NCBI RefSeq assembly: GCF_001590795.1 | Contig: NZ_JXDL01000001.1 | Location: 456,262 to 507,286, forward strand | From: Bradyrhizobium sp. AT1 | GTDB lineage: Bacteria; Pseudomonadota; Alphaproteobacteria; Rhizobiales; Xanthobacteraceae | DNA length: 51,025 nt | Reading direction: 5' to 3' | In this document: in pieces, positions 1 through 8,204 of the stretch | How the letters are laid out: the number at the start of each line of letters is the position of its first letter | Numbering within the stretch: position 1 is the first letter of the stretch | Translations under genes and position numbers: made by a program | The notes under the pieces: model-generated | What the model saw: only the letters and a program-made list of their open reading frames with translations | What the model was told of the DNA's origin: nothing | Databases searched by the model: none

Positions 1-1
1 C

Positions 2-547
2 GAGGTCGTCACCGAACCTCCGGCCCAGAAGATCGTGAACAAGAAGGCGACCTTCTCCGGCCTCGACAAGATCACCGGGCGCATCATCAATTTCGACGAG
101 GAGATCGGCGAGACCGTCCAGTTCGGCGCGCTGCGCGTCAAGACCGACGCCTGCTATACGCGGCCGGCGACCGAGGCCACAAACACCGACGCCTTCGTCG
201 AGGTCGACGAGATCACCTTGCAAGGCGAGGTGAAGCGGATCTTCTCGGGCTGGATGTATGCGGCAAGCCCGGGACTGCACGGCGTCGAGCACCCGATCTA
301 CGACATCTGGCTGACCGACTGCAAAGAGCCGCAGCAGACCATTGCGACCGCCGCGCCGGATCCTGCGACCAAGCCCGCACCTCCGCCGCCGCCCGCGCAG
401 AAGAAGGCCGCGCCCAAGCAGGTCCAGCAGCGTCCGCCGCAGCCTCTGCCGCCGATCCAGCCGCAGCAACCGGCACCACCACCGCCGCCCCCGCCGCCGG
501 AGCAGCGGCCGGGCCTGTTCGGTATCCCTGGGTTCGGCAGCCGGTAA
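2..547 (+). CDS. DUF2155 domain-containing protein, 5' end outside window
   Basis: The reading frame is open from the first complete codon, so the start and probably a signal peptide lie upstream of the window. The visible first half matches the DUF2155 family of alphaproteobacterial envelope-associated proteins: it has the core FSGWMYAASPGL, then HGVEHPIYDIWLTDC with the conserved cysteine near the end of the domain. The last 70 residues are a Pro/Gln/Ala-rich tail with long runs of proline, probably disordered. It is convergent with aat, with only 7 bp between the stops. The function of the family is not known; a role at the envelope is inferred from its usual signal peptide. A GTG at 35 could be taken as a start but lies inside the conserved domain. 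Confidence 0.85.
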   Translation, partial: EVVTEPPAQKIVNKKATFSGLDKITGRIINFDEEIGETVQFGALRVKTDACYTRPATEATNTDAFVEVDEITLQGEVKRIFSGWMYAASPGLHGVEHPIYDIWLTDCKEPQQTIATAAPDPATKPAPPPPPAQKKAAPKQVQQRPPQPLPPIQPQQPAPPPPPPPPEQRPGLFGIPGFGSR

Positions 548-554
548 ATCTGGA

Positions 555-1244
555 TTATTGTCGAGAAGCGATGATCTCGAGCGCGCGCGCGCCCGGGATC
601 GGCTCGCCCGGTGAGAGCCTGAGAAAATCGCCGGGCTCGCCGGCCAGCGCCTTGTCGAGCAGGGCGGTGTAGCGCCGCCGCGAGATCTCGGCCGCCCCGA
701 AGCTCTTCAGGTGCTCCGTGACATATTGCGTGTCGAGCAGCTCGAAGCCGCCATGGATCAGCCGCGCGACCAGATGCACCAGCGCGACCTTCGAGGCATC
801 GCGTGCGGTGTGGAACATGCTCTCGCCGAAGAAGGCCCGTCCGAGGCTCACGCCGTACAGGCCGCCGACGAGATCCTCGCCCTGCCAGGCCTCGACGCTG
901 TGGCAATGGCCGAGCTCGTACAGGCCGCCATAGAGGTCGCGGATGCGCTTGTTGATCCAGGTGTCCTCGCGCCCGGGCTGCGGCGCGGCGCAGCCGGCGA
1001 TGGTGGCCTTGAACGCGGTGTTGACGGTCACGCGAAACATATCCGAGCGCACGGTGCGCGCGAGCCGCGAGGCGACGCGAAATCCATCGAGGGGAATGAC
1101 GCCGCGCAACTCCGGCTCGACCCAGAACAGGGTCGGATCATCAGCGCTCTCCGCCATCGGGAAGATGCCGCAGGCATAGGCGCGCAGCAGCACGGCCGGT
1201 GTGATTTCAGACGAGGCGGAGTCGCGCGAAGTCATGGTTCGCAA
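555..1244 (-). CDS. aat: Leucyl/phenylalanyl-tRNA--protein transferase
   Basis: Aat transfers Leu or Phe from aminoacyl-tRNA to the N-terminus of proteins that begin with Arg or Lys, marking them for ClpS/ClpAP degradation in the cytoplasm. The 229-residue product has the family signatures: [12 protein letters not shown] near the N-terminus, [39 protein letters not shown] and a C-terminal [15 protein letters not shown]. The length is normal for the family. Start codons at residues 1 and 4 are both possible; the first is used here. In many alphaproteobacteria aat directly follows accC. Here it is the same strand as accC but separated from it by a three-gene two-component operon. Confidence 0.95.
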   Translation of the reverse strand: MRTMTSRDSASSEITPAVLLRAYACGIFPMAESADDPTLFWVEPELRGVIPLDGFRVASRLARTVRSDMFRVTVNTAFKATIAGCAAPQPGREDTWINKRIRDLYGGLYELGHCHSVEAWQGEDLVGGLYGVSLGRAFFGESMFHTARDASKVALVHLVARLIHGGFELLDTQYVTEHLKSFGAAEISRRRYTALLDKALAGEPGDFLRLSPGEPIPGARALEIIASRQ

Positions 1245-1292
1245 TCATAGCAGGATCGCAATGTAGTTGCGATGGGGCAGCCGGCCGCGACG

Positions 1293-2396
1293 TCAGCCCG
1301 CTGCAGCGGTGCTGGTTTTGCCGGGGCTTGCCGGCACGCGACCGAACTTCAGAATGATCCGGGTTCCGGAATGCGCGGGATCGCGCTCGACCGAGGCGTC
1401 GAGCTTGGAGGCCATGGCCGCGACGATGCGCTGGCCCATGCCGGTGGAGCGCGGATCGGCCTTGACGTTGTCGCCGACGCCGTCGTCGGTGATGGTGAGC
1501 TGGAGATCCTCGCCCTGCGAGGTCAGCTCGACATGGATCGGGCCGGCGCCATCGGGATAGGCGTATTTCACCGCGTTCATCACCAGCTCGTTGACGATGA
1601 TGCCGACGGCGACCGCGCGGTCCGGATCGATCTCGACCGGCTCGGCCTTCAGCGTCAGGCGCGACATCCGGTTGCCTTCGGCGGAGCGGCGGAGATCCTC
1701 GAGCAGGGAGTCCAGATACTGGTTCAGGACCACGCTCTTCAGATCCTGCGAGGTGTAGAGGCGGCGGTGCACCTGTGCGACCGCGGCGACGCGGCCCATC
1801 GCATTGGTCAGTGCCGCCTTGACCTCGTCCTGCGCGGCGGAGCTGGCCTGAAGATGCAGCAGCGAAGCAATGATCTGGAGCGAGTTGCCGACGCGGTGGT
1901 TGACCTCGCGCAGCAGCATCTCGCGTTCGGCGGCAAGGGCCGCGTAGCGGTCGCGCGAGGCATGGATCTCGGCCTCGGCTTCCTCGCGCGCCTTCTGCAG
2001 TTCGGCCTGGCGCAGCGCGCCTTCGCACGCGACATGGAGCAGGGGGATGAAATCGCCGGTGACGTCCTTGACGAGATAATCGGAAGCGCCCGCCTTCAGC
2101 GCGGTGACCGCGATATTGGAATCCTGGGAGGCCGTGACGAACACCACGGGCGGCGCGCCCGGGATCGCCATGATCTGCTCCAGCGTGTCCAGGCCGTCGA
2201 GGCCGGGCATGTACTGGTCGAGCGCGACCACGTCGATGCTTCCCTGGGCACCCGCGCGGCGGATGTGCTCCAGGCCTTCCTCGCCGCTCGCGGCATGGAC
2301 GACCCTGTAGCCGCGCCGCGTCAGGCCGCGATCGACCAGGCGCGCGAGCGCACCGTCGTCATCGATGTAGAGTAGGGTGGGCGTGCGCTGGTTCAT
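1293..2396 (-). CDS. Response regulator receiver domain fused to HRXXN (HisKA_2) histidine kinase
   Basis: The product is a soluble 367-residue hybrid without membrane segments. Residues 1-120 are a receiver domain with the acidic pocket IDDD (11-14), phospho-acceptor D60 in ALDQYMPG and K110. Residues 130-160 form a charged helical linker. The dimerisation domain has LLREVNHRVGNSLQ with H167-R168-x-x-N171, the HRXXN signature of HisKA_2/HWE kinases. The ATPase domain follows, with IIVNELVMNAVKYAYPDG and a D-x-G-x-G type box. The gene overlaps the upstream response regulator by 4 bp and closes the operon. Kinases of this class phosphorylate PhyR in the alphaproteobacterial general stress response, so the protein may link the receiver input to PhyR. 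That link is inference. Confidence 0.9.
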   Translation of the reverse strand: MNQRTPTLLYIDDDGALARLVDRGLTRRGYRVVHAASGEEGLEHIRRAGAQGSIDVVALDQYMPGLDGLDTLEQIMAIPGAPPVVFVTASQDSNIAVTALKAGASDYLVKDVTGDFIPLLHVACEGALRQAELQKAREEAEAEIHASRDRYAALAAEREMLLREVNHRVGNSLQIIASLLHLQASSAAQDEVKAALTNAMGRVAAVAQVHRRLYTSQDLKSVVLNQYLDSLLEDLRRSAEGNRMSRLTLKAEPVEIDPDRAVAVGIIVNELVMNAVKYAYPDGAGPIHVELTSQGEDLQLTITDDGVGDNVKADPRSTGMGQRIVAAMASKLDASVERDPAHSGTRIILKFGRVPASPGKTSTAAAG

Positions 2397-2836
2397 GGGG
2401 CGGCGGGCGGGACCTGGATGACCGAGAAGAACAGGCCGAGCTGCCGGATGGCATTGGCGAAATTCTCGTAGTTGACGGGCTTGGTGATGTAGACGTTGCA
2501 GCCGAGCTCGTAGCAGCGCTTGATTTCCTGGGAATCGTCGGTGGTGGTCAGCACCACCACGGGCGAAGCCTTCAGATATTTGTTTTCCTTGATCTGCCGG
2601 AGGATGTCGATCCCGGTCATGTCGGGCAAATTGAGGTCGAGCAGGATCAAGAGCGCGTTGCCTTTCTGCACGAGCCCAGAGCCGTCGGCGCCGAACAGGT
2701 GCTGCATCGCGTCCGTGCCGTTCTTGAACGAGACGATCTCGTTGTTGACGCCCGAGCGGCGGATGTTGCGCTCGATCAGGCGGGCATGGCCCTCGTCGTC
2801 CTCGATCATGATGATGGTGACAGGCTGGGTCATCAA
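2393..2836 (-). CDS. Single-domain response regulator (Rcp1-like)
   Basis: This is a 147-residue stand-alone receiver: acidic pair in IMIEDDEGHARL, phosphorylation site D67 in LLDLNLPDM, conserved T in VVVLTTTDD and K119 in YITKPVNY. There is no DNA-binding output domain. The sequence resembles the Rcp1-type regulators that pair with phytochrome-like kinases. It overlaps both neighbours by 4 bp (stop and start share ATGA), so it is translationally coupled to the CHASE3 kinase upstream and the receiver-kinase downstream. The likely role is to accept phosphate from the CHASE3 kinase and act through protein contact, possibly as a relay or sink. The partner assignments rest on gene context. Confidence 0.9.
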   Translation of the reverse strand: MMTQPVTIIMIEDDEGHARLIERNIRRSGVNNEIVSFKNGTDAMQHLFGADGSGLVQKGNALLILLDLNLPDMTGIDILRQIKENKYLKASPVVVLTTTDDSQEIKRCYELGCNVYITKPVNYENFANAIRQLGLFFSVIQVPPAAP

Positions 2837-4356
2837 TCTCTGTTCCGGTTGCTTACGTTCCAGGCGATCGGCAGCGTGATCGTGAAGGTGCTGCCCGCAT
2901 TCAGTTCCGATGATACCGACATGGTGCCGCCAAGACGACGCACAAGTGCACGCACATGCGCAAGACCGATACCCTGGCCAGGCTTGTCCTGGGTTCCCGC
3001 GCGGCGGAACAGGTCGAAAATCCTCTGGTGATCCTTGGGGTCGATCCCGCGGCCGTTGTCGCTGATCTCGAAAATAGCGTAACCGAGCTTGGTGCGCCCG
3101 CGAATTCTGATCTCCCCGGGCACGCCGTTCTTCAGATACTTGATGGCGTTGTCGATCAGGTTGGAGAAGATCTGCTCGAGCGCGAGCCGGTCGCTCACGA
3201 CGTTGGGCAGGGCTTCAAGGTGGATTTCGGCCTGCGCCTCGGCCGCCTGGTGCGCCAGCGTCGACACGATGGCCTCGATCAGCTCGTTGGTGTCGATCTT
3301 CACGGGCTGGAATTCGCGCCGGCCCTCGCGGGTGAGGTTGAGGATGGCCGAGATCAGCCGGTCCATCTTGGCGATCGACGATTTGATGAAGCCGAGCGCT
3401 TCGGAAAAATCCTCCGAGAGCTGCTTGTCGGCGCCATCGAGCACGATTTCGCCCGGTCCGGCGGGGGCGAGCGGCGCCCCGTTCGCAGAAACCTGGGCGA
3501 GGCCGCCGATGCGGCGGAAGATGTCGCCACCGAGCTCTTCGAGCTCGCTGGTGAAGCCCATGATGTTGACGAGCGGCGAGCGCAAATCATGGCTGACGAT
3601 ATAGGCAAAGCGCTGGATCTCGTCGTTGGCCTCGCGCAGGTCCGCCGTGCGCTCGTCGACGACGGATTCCAGATTGACGTTGGCATCGCGCAGGCGCGCT
3701 TCCGCCTCGTCACGGGCGCGCGCCGAGCGCCGCACCAGCCAAGTCGAGATCAGGGCCAGCAGCACGACGAGGCCGGAGCCGATCCCGGTCATCGACGCCG
3801 CGAGCGTCTGGCTGCGGTCGGAGTTTTCCGTTCGGATCCGGAACAGCCGTTCCTCCTCCTGGATCATGCCGGTCGCGACCCTGGTGATGGCGGTCGTGGC
3901 GTCGGTGGAGACGACTTCGCGGATCAACGCCGCCGCCTTATCGGGCTGGCCTTGGCGGATGAACTCCATTTCCTGCGCGAACTGGCCGAGGCGCATCTCG
4001 ATCGCTGCACTCAGCTTTTCGATGTTTTCGCGTTGCGCGGGATTGTCGCCGCTTTGGCGTGTCAGCTTGTCCAGTGCCGGAATGACCCCCGCCACGGCCT
4101 TTTCGTGGTCGATTTTGAAGCTCTCTGCCTGGGTCAGCAGGAAACCACGGGCGGAGCTTTCCGCGCGCCGGATTTCCAGCAGGAGGCTGTTGATTTGGTT
4201 CTCCACCTCGATGGTGTGAACCACCCATTTGTTGTCCTCGCGGGCCTTGTTGACGAGGTAGACCGAGCCGGCGCTGATCACGGTCAGCACCAGAAGACCC
4301 GCCGAGATCAGCAGGATCTGCCAGAATGCCCGCCGTCGTTGGGCTTCAGCCGTCAC
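2833..4356 (-). CDS. Membrane sensor histidine kinase with CHASE3 domain
   Basis: The 507-residue protein has a transmembrane helix at about 13-33, a helical CHASE3 sensor region (about 37-185, with EIRRAESSARGFLLT), a second transmembrane helix at about 190-209, and a coiled-coil linker. The HisKA domain carries H256 in AYIVSHDLRSPL and the HATPase domain has NLIDNAIKYLKNG, ISDNGRGID and GQGIGLAHV boxes. It is the first gene of a three-gene operon, overlapping the next by 4 bp. An EcfG-type promoter match ends 68 bp upstream of the start. The start codon used is GTG. The HisKA domain is the classical type, unlike the HRXXN domain of the last gene. The ligand is unknown; CHASE3 senses signals outside the cytoplasmic membrane. 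Confidence 0.93.
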   Translation of the reverse strand: MTAEAQRRRAFWQILLISAGLLVLTVISAGSVYLVNKAREDNKWVVHTIEVENQINSLLLEIRRAESSARGFLLTQAESFKIDHEKAVAGVIPALDKLTRQSGDNPAQRENIEKLSAAIEMRLGQFAQEMEFIRQGQPDKAAALIREVVSTDATTAITRVATGMIQEEERLFRIRTENSDRSQTLAASMTGIGSGLVVLLALISTWLVRRSARARDEAEARLRDANVNLESVVDERTADLREANDEIQRFAYIVSHDLRSPLVNIMGFTSELEELGGDIFRRIGGLAQVSANGAPLAPAGPGEIVLDGADKQLSEDFSEALGFIKSSIAKMDRLISAILNLTREGRREFQPVKIDTNELIEAIVSTLAHQAAEAQAEIHLEALPNVVSDRLALEQIFSNLIDNAIKYLKNGVPGEIRIRGRTKLGYAIFEISDNGRGIDPKDHQRIFDLFRRAGTQDKPGQGIGLAHVRALVRRLGGTMSVSSELNAGSTFTITLPIAWNVSNRNRD

Positions 4357-4423
4357 GACGGTTCACCTGTTTACGTTCAGTGGATTTCAAAACGCCCCCT
4401 TGGAACTAGCCCCAACCGTCCAG

Positions 4424-4448
4424 AACGCGATTGAAGCCAAAGGGTTCC
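4424..4448 (-). promoter_or_regulatory. Candidate EcfG (general stress sigma factor) promoter of the two-component operon
   Basis: Read on the minus strand, GGAAC (4448-4444) is followed by 16 bases and CGTT (4427-4424). This is an exact match to the GGAAC-N16/17-CGTT consensus of EcfG promoters in Bradyrhizobium and relatives. It is in the right orientation 68 bp upstream of the CHASE3 kinase start, in a 107-bp gap after the accC stop. The match is seen directly; use by EcfG is inferred. Confidence 0.6.
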
Positions 4449-4463
4449 ACAAGGCGATGAATT

Positions 4464-5822
4464 TTATCGCGGGGCGGGTTCCGCCTTGCCGGCGAGGTAC
4501 TGCTCCAGCCAGTGGATGTGGTAATCGCCGTTGATGATGTCGTCTTCACGTACCAGCGCCCGGAACAGCGGCAGCGTGGTCTCGATGCCCTCCACAACCA
4601 TCTCGTCCAGCGCCCGGCGCAGCCGCATCAGGCATTCGGCGCGGGTCTTGCCGTGCACGATCAGCTTGCCGACCAGGGAATCGTAATAGGGCGGGATCAT
4701 GTAGCCCTGGTAGACGGCGGAATCGATGCGGACGCCGAGGCCGCCCGGCGGATGGTATTGCAGGATGCGACCGGGCGAGGGACGGAAGGTCTCGGGATTC
4801 TCGGCGTTGATGCGGCACTCGATCGCATGGCCGATGACCTGGATCTCTTCCTGCTTGGCCGGCAGGTCGCCGCCGGCGGCGATGCGGATCTGCTCCAGCA
4901 CGAGGTCGATGTCGGTGATGCTCTCGGTGACGGGATGCTCGACCTGGATGCGGGTGTTCATCTCGATGAAGTAGAACTCGCCGTCCTCGAACAGGAATTC
5001 GATGGTGCCGACGCCGAGATATTTCATCTCGCGCATGGCCTTCGCACAGGTCTCGCCGATCTTGGCCCGCGCGGCGGCGGAAAGGACGGGCGAGGGGCCT
5101 TCCTCCCAGACCTTCTGGTGGCGGCGTTGCAGCGAGCAGTCGCGCTCGCCGAGATGGATCGCGCCGCCGCGGCCGTCGCCGAGGATCTGGATCTCGATAT
5201 GGCGCGGCTTCTGGAGATATTTTTCGAGGTATACGGAAGCATCGCCGAAGGCTGATTTGGCCTCGTTGGCCGCCGTCGACAGCGCCACCTGGAGGTCGGC
5301 CTCGCCATGCGCGACCTTCATGCCGCGGCCACCGCCGCCGGCCGCCGCCTTCACCAGCACGGGAAAGCCGATTTTCCTGGCGATCCCCAATGCGTCGTCA
5401 TCGGGACCGACCGCACCATCGGAGCCGGGCACCACGGGGATGCCGAGCTTCTTGGCGGTCTTCTTCGCCTCGATCTTGTCGCCCATCAGGCGAATATGCT
5501 CGGCCTTGGGACCGATGAAATGCAGATTGTGCTCGGAGAGGATCTCCGCGAAGCGGGCATTCTCCGACAGAAATCCGTAGCCCGGATGCACGGCATCGGC
5601 ACCGGTGATCTCGCAGGCCGCGAGCAGCGCGGGGACGTTGAGATAGCTGTCCTTGGATGCCGGCGGTCCGATGCAGACGCTCTCGTCCGACAGGCGCACA
5701 TGCATGGCATCGGCGTCGGCGGTGGAGTGCACGGCGACGGTCGCGATGCCGAGCTCCTTGCAGGCCCTGAGGATGCGAAGGGCGATCTCGCCGCGATTGG
5801 CTATGAGGATCTTGTCGAACAT
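4464..5822 (-). CDS. accC: Acetyl-CoA carboxylase biotin carboxylase subunit
   Basis: AccC carboxylates the biotin carried by AccB, using ATP and bicarbonate, in the first step of fatty-acid synthesis. The start is the ATG at 5822, because the family always begins close to [16 protein letters not shown]; a longer frame upstream adds unrelated residues. Clear signatures are the glycine-rich loop [13 protein letters not shown], the ATP-grasp region [20 protein letters not shown] and HPVTE. The length of 452 residues is standard. It lies 80 bp downstream of accB on the same strand; the gap holds an inverted repeat. The aroQ-accB-accC order is typical of alphaproteobacteria. Confidence 0.97.
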   Translation of the reverse strand: MFDKILIANRGEIALRILRACKELGIATVAVHSTADADAMHVRLSDESVCIGPPASKDSYLNVPALLAACEITGADAVHPGYGFLSENARFAEILSEHNLHFIGPKAEHIRLMGDKIEAKKTAKKLGIPVVPGSDGAVGPDDDALGIARKIGFPVLVKAAAGGGGRGMKVAHGEADLQVALSTAANEAKSAFGDASVYLEKYLQKPRHIEIQILGDGRGGAIHLGERDCSLQRRHQKVWEEGPSPVLSAAARAKIGETCAKAMREMKYLGVGTIEFLFEDGEFYFIEMNTRIQVEHPVTESITDIDLVLEQIRIAAGGDLPAKQEEIQVIGHAIECRINAENPETFRPSPGRILQYHPPGGLGVRIDSAVYQGYMIPPYYDSLVGKLIVHGKTRAECLMRLRRALDEMVVEGIETTLPLFRALVREDDIINGDYHIHWLEQYLAGKAEPAPR

Positions 5823-5850
5823 GGTGCCTCGGGGGCGAACGGGAAATAGC

Positions 5851-5900
5851 GAATGGCGAACAGGCAGGAGCAACTATTCGCTACCAGCTGTTCGCCAATC
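5851..5900. repeat. Inverted repeat between accB and accC
   Basis: GAATGGCGAACAG (5851-5863) and CTGTTCGCCAATC (5888-5900) are inverted copies with one mismatch, separated by 24 bp. A further copy-like segment, CTATTCGCTA, lies between the arms. The arms fill most of the 80-bp gap between accB and accC. Repeats of this GCGAATAGC style are common between genes in Bradyrhizobium, which is general knowledge rather than something tested here. In RNA it could form a hairpin and tune accC relative to accB. Confidence 0.6.
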
Positions 5901-5902
5901 CC

Positions 5903-6391
5903 TCACTCAATGATGACGAGCGGCTCGCCGTACTCGACCGGCTGGCCGTCCTCGACCAGGATCTGCGTCACCGTGCCGGCGCGCGGCGAGGGGATCTGGT
6001 TCATGGTCTTCATGGCTTCGATGATCAGCAGCGTCTGTCCGACCGAGACCTTAGCTCCGACCTCGATGAACGGCTTGGCGCCGGGCTCCGGCGCCCAATA
6101 GGCGGTTCCGACCATCGGCGAGCTGACGGCGCCAGGATGCTTCGACAGATCGGGCCCGGCGGCGGCAGGCGCGGCGGAGGCTGCCGGCAGGGCGGCGGGA
6201 GCCGCTGCCATCGGCACCGGCATGGTCGCGGCAACGCTGATGTTGCGAGCGACGCGCAGGCGCAGGCCGGCACGTTCGATCTCGATCTCGGTGAGACTGG
6301 TCTCATCGAGCAGAAGTGCGAGCTCGCGGACGAGCGCGGAATCCTCGCTGGAAAACTTTGCGGCTGCTTTGTCGTCTGGCTGGCGCGCCAT
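5903..6391 (-). CDS. accB: Acetyl-CoA carboxylase biotin carboxyl carrier protein
   Basis: AccB carries biotin between the carboxylase AccC and the carboxyltransferase AccAD. The ATG at 6391 gives 162 residues, the usual size; the frame continues upstream but that part overlaps aroQ and is not AccB-like. Residues 14-50 form the N-terminal helical domain, 52-80 an Ala/Pro-rich flexible hinge, and 88-162 the biotinyl domain. The biotin attachment site is K128 in EAMKTMN. It lies 38 bp after aroQ and 80 bp before accC, so the three genes are probably co-transcribed. bioY, a biotin importer, is 5.5 kb away in the same window. Confidence 0.97.
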   Translation of the reverse strand: MARQPDDKAAAKFSSEDSALVRELALLLDETSLTEIEIERAGLRLRVARNISVAATMPVPMAAAPAALPAASAAPAAAGPDLSKHPGAVSSPMVGTAYWAPEPGAKPFIEVGAKVSVGQTLLIIEAMKTMNQIPSPRAGTVTQILVEDGQPVEYGEPLVIIE

Positions 6392-6429
6392 GTTCTTTGA
6401 TCCGAATGTTCTGTTTGATGAGGGAGACT

Positions 6430-6897
6430 TCAGGCTTTGGGCTTGATGGCAAGCTTGGCGGCAAGGCCCTGGATGGCGAGGCGGTAACCCTCGATGCCGA
6501 AACCGCAAAGCGAGGCGAAGGCCGCGCGTGCGGTATAGGAGTGGTGACGAAAGCTCTCGCGGGCGTGGATGTTGGTCACATGCACTTCGACCGTCGGGAT
6601 CTGCACCGCGAGCAGCGCGTCGTGCAGAGCGATCGAGGTATGCGAATAGCCGCCGGCATTGATGATGATGCCCTTCATCTTGCGCGCATGCGCCTCGTGG
6701 ATGAAGTCGATCAACTCGCCTTCGCGGTTGGACTGCCGGCAATCGGCCTTGAGGCCAAACGTTGCCGCCGTCTCCCGGCACAGCGCCTCGACGTCGGCCA
6801 GCGTCGCATGGCCATACTTTTCCGGCTCGCGCGTCCCCAACATGTTGAGGTTCGGCCCGTTCAGGACGAGGATCGTGTCGGTTGCTGGTTCGGCCAT
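6430..6897 (-). CDS. aroQ: Type II 3-dehydroquinate dehydratase
   Basis: AroQ converts 3-dehydroquinate to 3-dehydroshikimate in the shikimate pathway. The 155-residue protein is the normal length. It shows [20 protein letters not shown] with the catalytic Tyr/Arg loop, [16 protein letters not shown], and the active-site histidine segment [19 protein letters not shown]. It is the first gene of the aroQ-accB-accC cluster; the linkage to fatty-acid synthesis genes is a conserved alphaproteobacterial arrangement. About 260 bp of non-coding DNA separates it from the DUF1236 gene, with a terminator-like hairpin near the far end. Confidence 0.97.
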   Translation of the reverse strand: MAEPATDTILVLNGPNLNMLGTREPEKYGHATLADVEALCRETAATFGLKADCRQSNREGELIDFIHEAHARKMKGIIINAGGYSHTSIALHDALLAVQIPTVEVHVTNIHARESFRHHSYTARAAFASLCGFGIEGYRLAIQGLAAKLAIKPKA

Positions 6898-7106
6898 TCC
6901 AATCCCGCAAAGAGGTGCGTCGGCGTGGCGGGGTTATAGGTAACAAAGCGCGTGAGGGGAAGCCTTGAAGGGCCTCCCAGCGGGCTTCAACGACCTCATC
7001 CCAGGTGCAAAAACCTGTGCGGAAGCTACGGAAATTGCTTGTTAACCAGTCCAAAGCATGGGCTGCCGGCCAAGCCGGATGGGAGGGGGCGGCCAGGACG
7101 CCAAAC

Positions 7107-7132
7107 GCCCCCGCCGATCTCTCGGCAGGGGC
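7107..7132 (-). terminator. Possible terminator of the DUF1236 gene
   Basis: GCCCCCGCCGA and TCGGCAGGGGC form an 11-bp stem with one mismatch and a 4-base loop, starting 25 bp after the DUF1236 stop. On the minus strand the stem is followed only by a short GTTTGG, so termination is plausible but the U-tract is weak. Confidence 0.45.
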
Positions 7133-7156
7133 TGATCTGGGGTTCAGCGAGGCGGG

Positions 7157-7981
7157 TTAGCCTTCGATGATGTAGACGATCTCGCGGGTCTGCGGACGGA
7201 CGATCACGTACTGGCCGCGGACGAAGATGACTTCATAGCCACGCCACTGCGGATAGATCTCGACGATCCGGGGCGGCAGCGGGTGGAAGTGGACGGAAGC
7301 CGGGACCGCGGCGCCGACCGAGATGTTGAAGTTGACGTTCGTGGTCTCCTCGATCTTGGTCGACTTGATCGCGGTCGAGATTTCCGTCCGCTTCTCGGCC
7401 GGCGGGGCAGCGGCGGTGGCCGACGCGTTACCGGTCGTGGTCTGCGACGACTTGGTGTCGGTGGTGGCCGGACGGTTCTCGGCGTTGTTGCTCTTGGTGG
7501 CGCTGCCGGCCTTGTTGTCCTCGGCCTTCATGTCCTTGGCGCCGGACTTGGTGGAATCGGACTTGGTGGAGTCCGAGCTCATGCTCTTCGACTTGTCCAT
7601 CTGGCCTTGAGCATGCTCGCCCTTCGCGCCAGCCTTTTCGTCAGCCGCGTTCTTGTTCATCGCGCCGGAGCCGGACTTGTCCATGCCGGACTTGTCTGCC
7701 GCGCCCGACTTCTCCATCGCACCGGACGACTTCTCGTCCGCGGCTCCGCCGGGCTTCATCGCGCCGCCGGCCTGGCCGACAGTACCCTTGTCGTGGCTCA
7801 TGGAATCGCGGCCCATCGAGCCACCGCGCTCGGCGGCGCCGCCGGAAGGCTGCGAATGCTGCGTCTGCGCGCCACCGGCGCCGCCGCCGCTGTCGCGGCC
7901 CATGGTGCCCTGCGCGTTCGCCACACCGGTACCCGCGACCAGCGCGAGTGCGGCAACCGAGATCATAAAGCGGTTCAACAT
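7157..7981 (-). CDS. DUF1236 domain-containing secreted protein
   Basis: The 274-residue protein starts with a signal peptide (MLNRFMISVAALALVAGTG, cleavage after ANA). Residues 25-180 are low-complexity, rich in Gly, Ser, Lys, Asp, Met and Thr, with short repeats such as KSDSTKSDSTKSG, and are probably disordered. The C-terminal 70 residues are the DUF1236 domain, with VNFNISVGAAVPASVHFHPL, the final part including VFVRGQYVIVRPQTREIVYI. GAGGAG lies 9 bases before the ATG. An exact EcfG promoter match lies 47 bp upstream, suggesting induction by general stress. The molecular function of DUF1236 proteins is unknown; they are abundant in Bradyrhizobium. Confidence 0.88.
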   Translation of the reverse strand: MLNRFMISVAALALVAGTGVANAQGTMGRDSGGGAGGAQTQHSQPSGGAAERGGSMGRDSMSHDKGTVGQAGGAMKPGGAADEKSSGAMEKSGAADKSGMDKSGSGAMNKNAADEKAGAKGEHAQGQMDKSKSMSSDSTKSDSTKSGAKDMKAEDNKAGSATKSNNAENRPATTDTKSSQTTTGNASATAAAPPAEKRTEISTAIKSTKIEETTNVNFNISVGAAVPASVHFHPLPPRIVEIYPQWRGYEVIFVRGQYVIVRPQTREIVYIIEG

Positions 7982-8027
7982 CTAAAATTCTCCTCACGTG
8001 TTTCTTTGCGTCATTGCCCACGCCGAC

Positions 8028-8052
8028 AACGAAAGGAGATTTGAGTTGTTCC
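8028..8052 (-). promoter_or_regulatory. Candidate EcfG promoter of the DUF1236 gene
   Basis: On the minus strand GGAAC (8052-8048), 16 bases, then CGTT (8031-8028): an exact match to the EcfG consensus with the preferred spacing. It lies 47 bp upstream of the DUF1236 ATG, leaving room for a leader with a good GAGGAG ribosome binding site. This is the second such match in the window in front of a gene; the other precedes the two-component operon. Confidence 0.62.
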
Positions 8053-8147
8053 GGAACATGAGCCGCTTTGCGGCATTTGTTTCTTAAACGCGAGATGAAT
8101 GCGCGCGCCGGATTCGCGCCCCATTCCTCCTGGGCTCTCGCCCAACG

Positions 8148-8172
8148 AAAAAGGCCGGCTTTTCAGCCGGCC
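8148..8172 (-). terminator. Rho-independent terminator of the DsbA-like gene
   Basis: GGCCGGCT (8153-8160), loop TTTC, and AGCCGGCC (8165-8172) form a perfect 8-bp stem. On the minus strand it is followed by five U residues (8152-8148). It begins 33 bp after the stop of the DsbA-like gene. Confidence 0.85.
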
Positions 8173-8204
8173 TCTTCGTGTTTCCAGTATCGTAAAAAGG
8201 GTGA

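Noticed and set aside
4357..4463. A second gene or terminator between accC and the kinase operon
   Set aside because: I see only the EcfG promoter match here; no stem with a U-tract could be recognised after accC.
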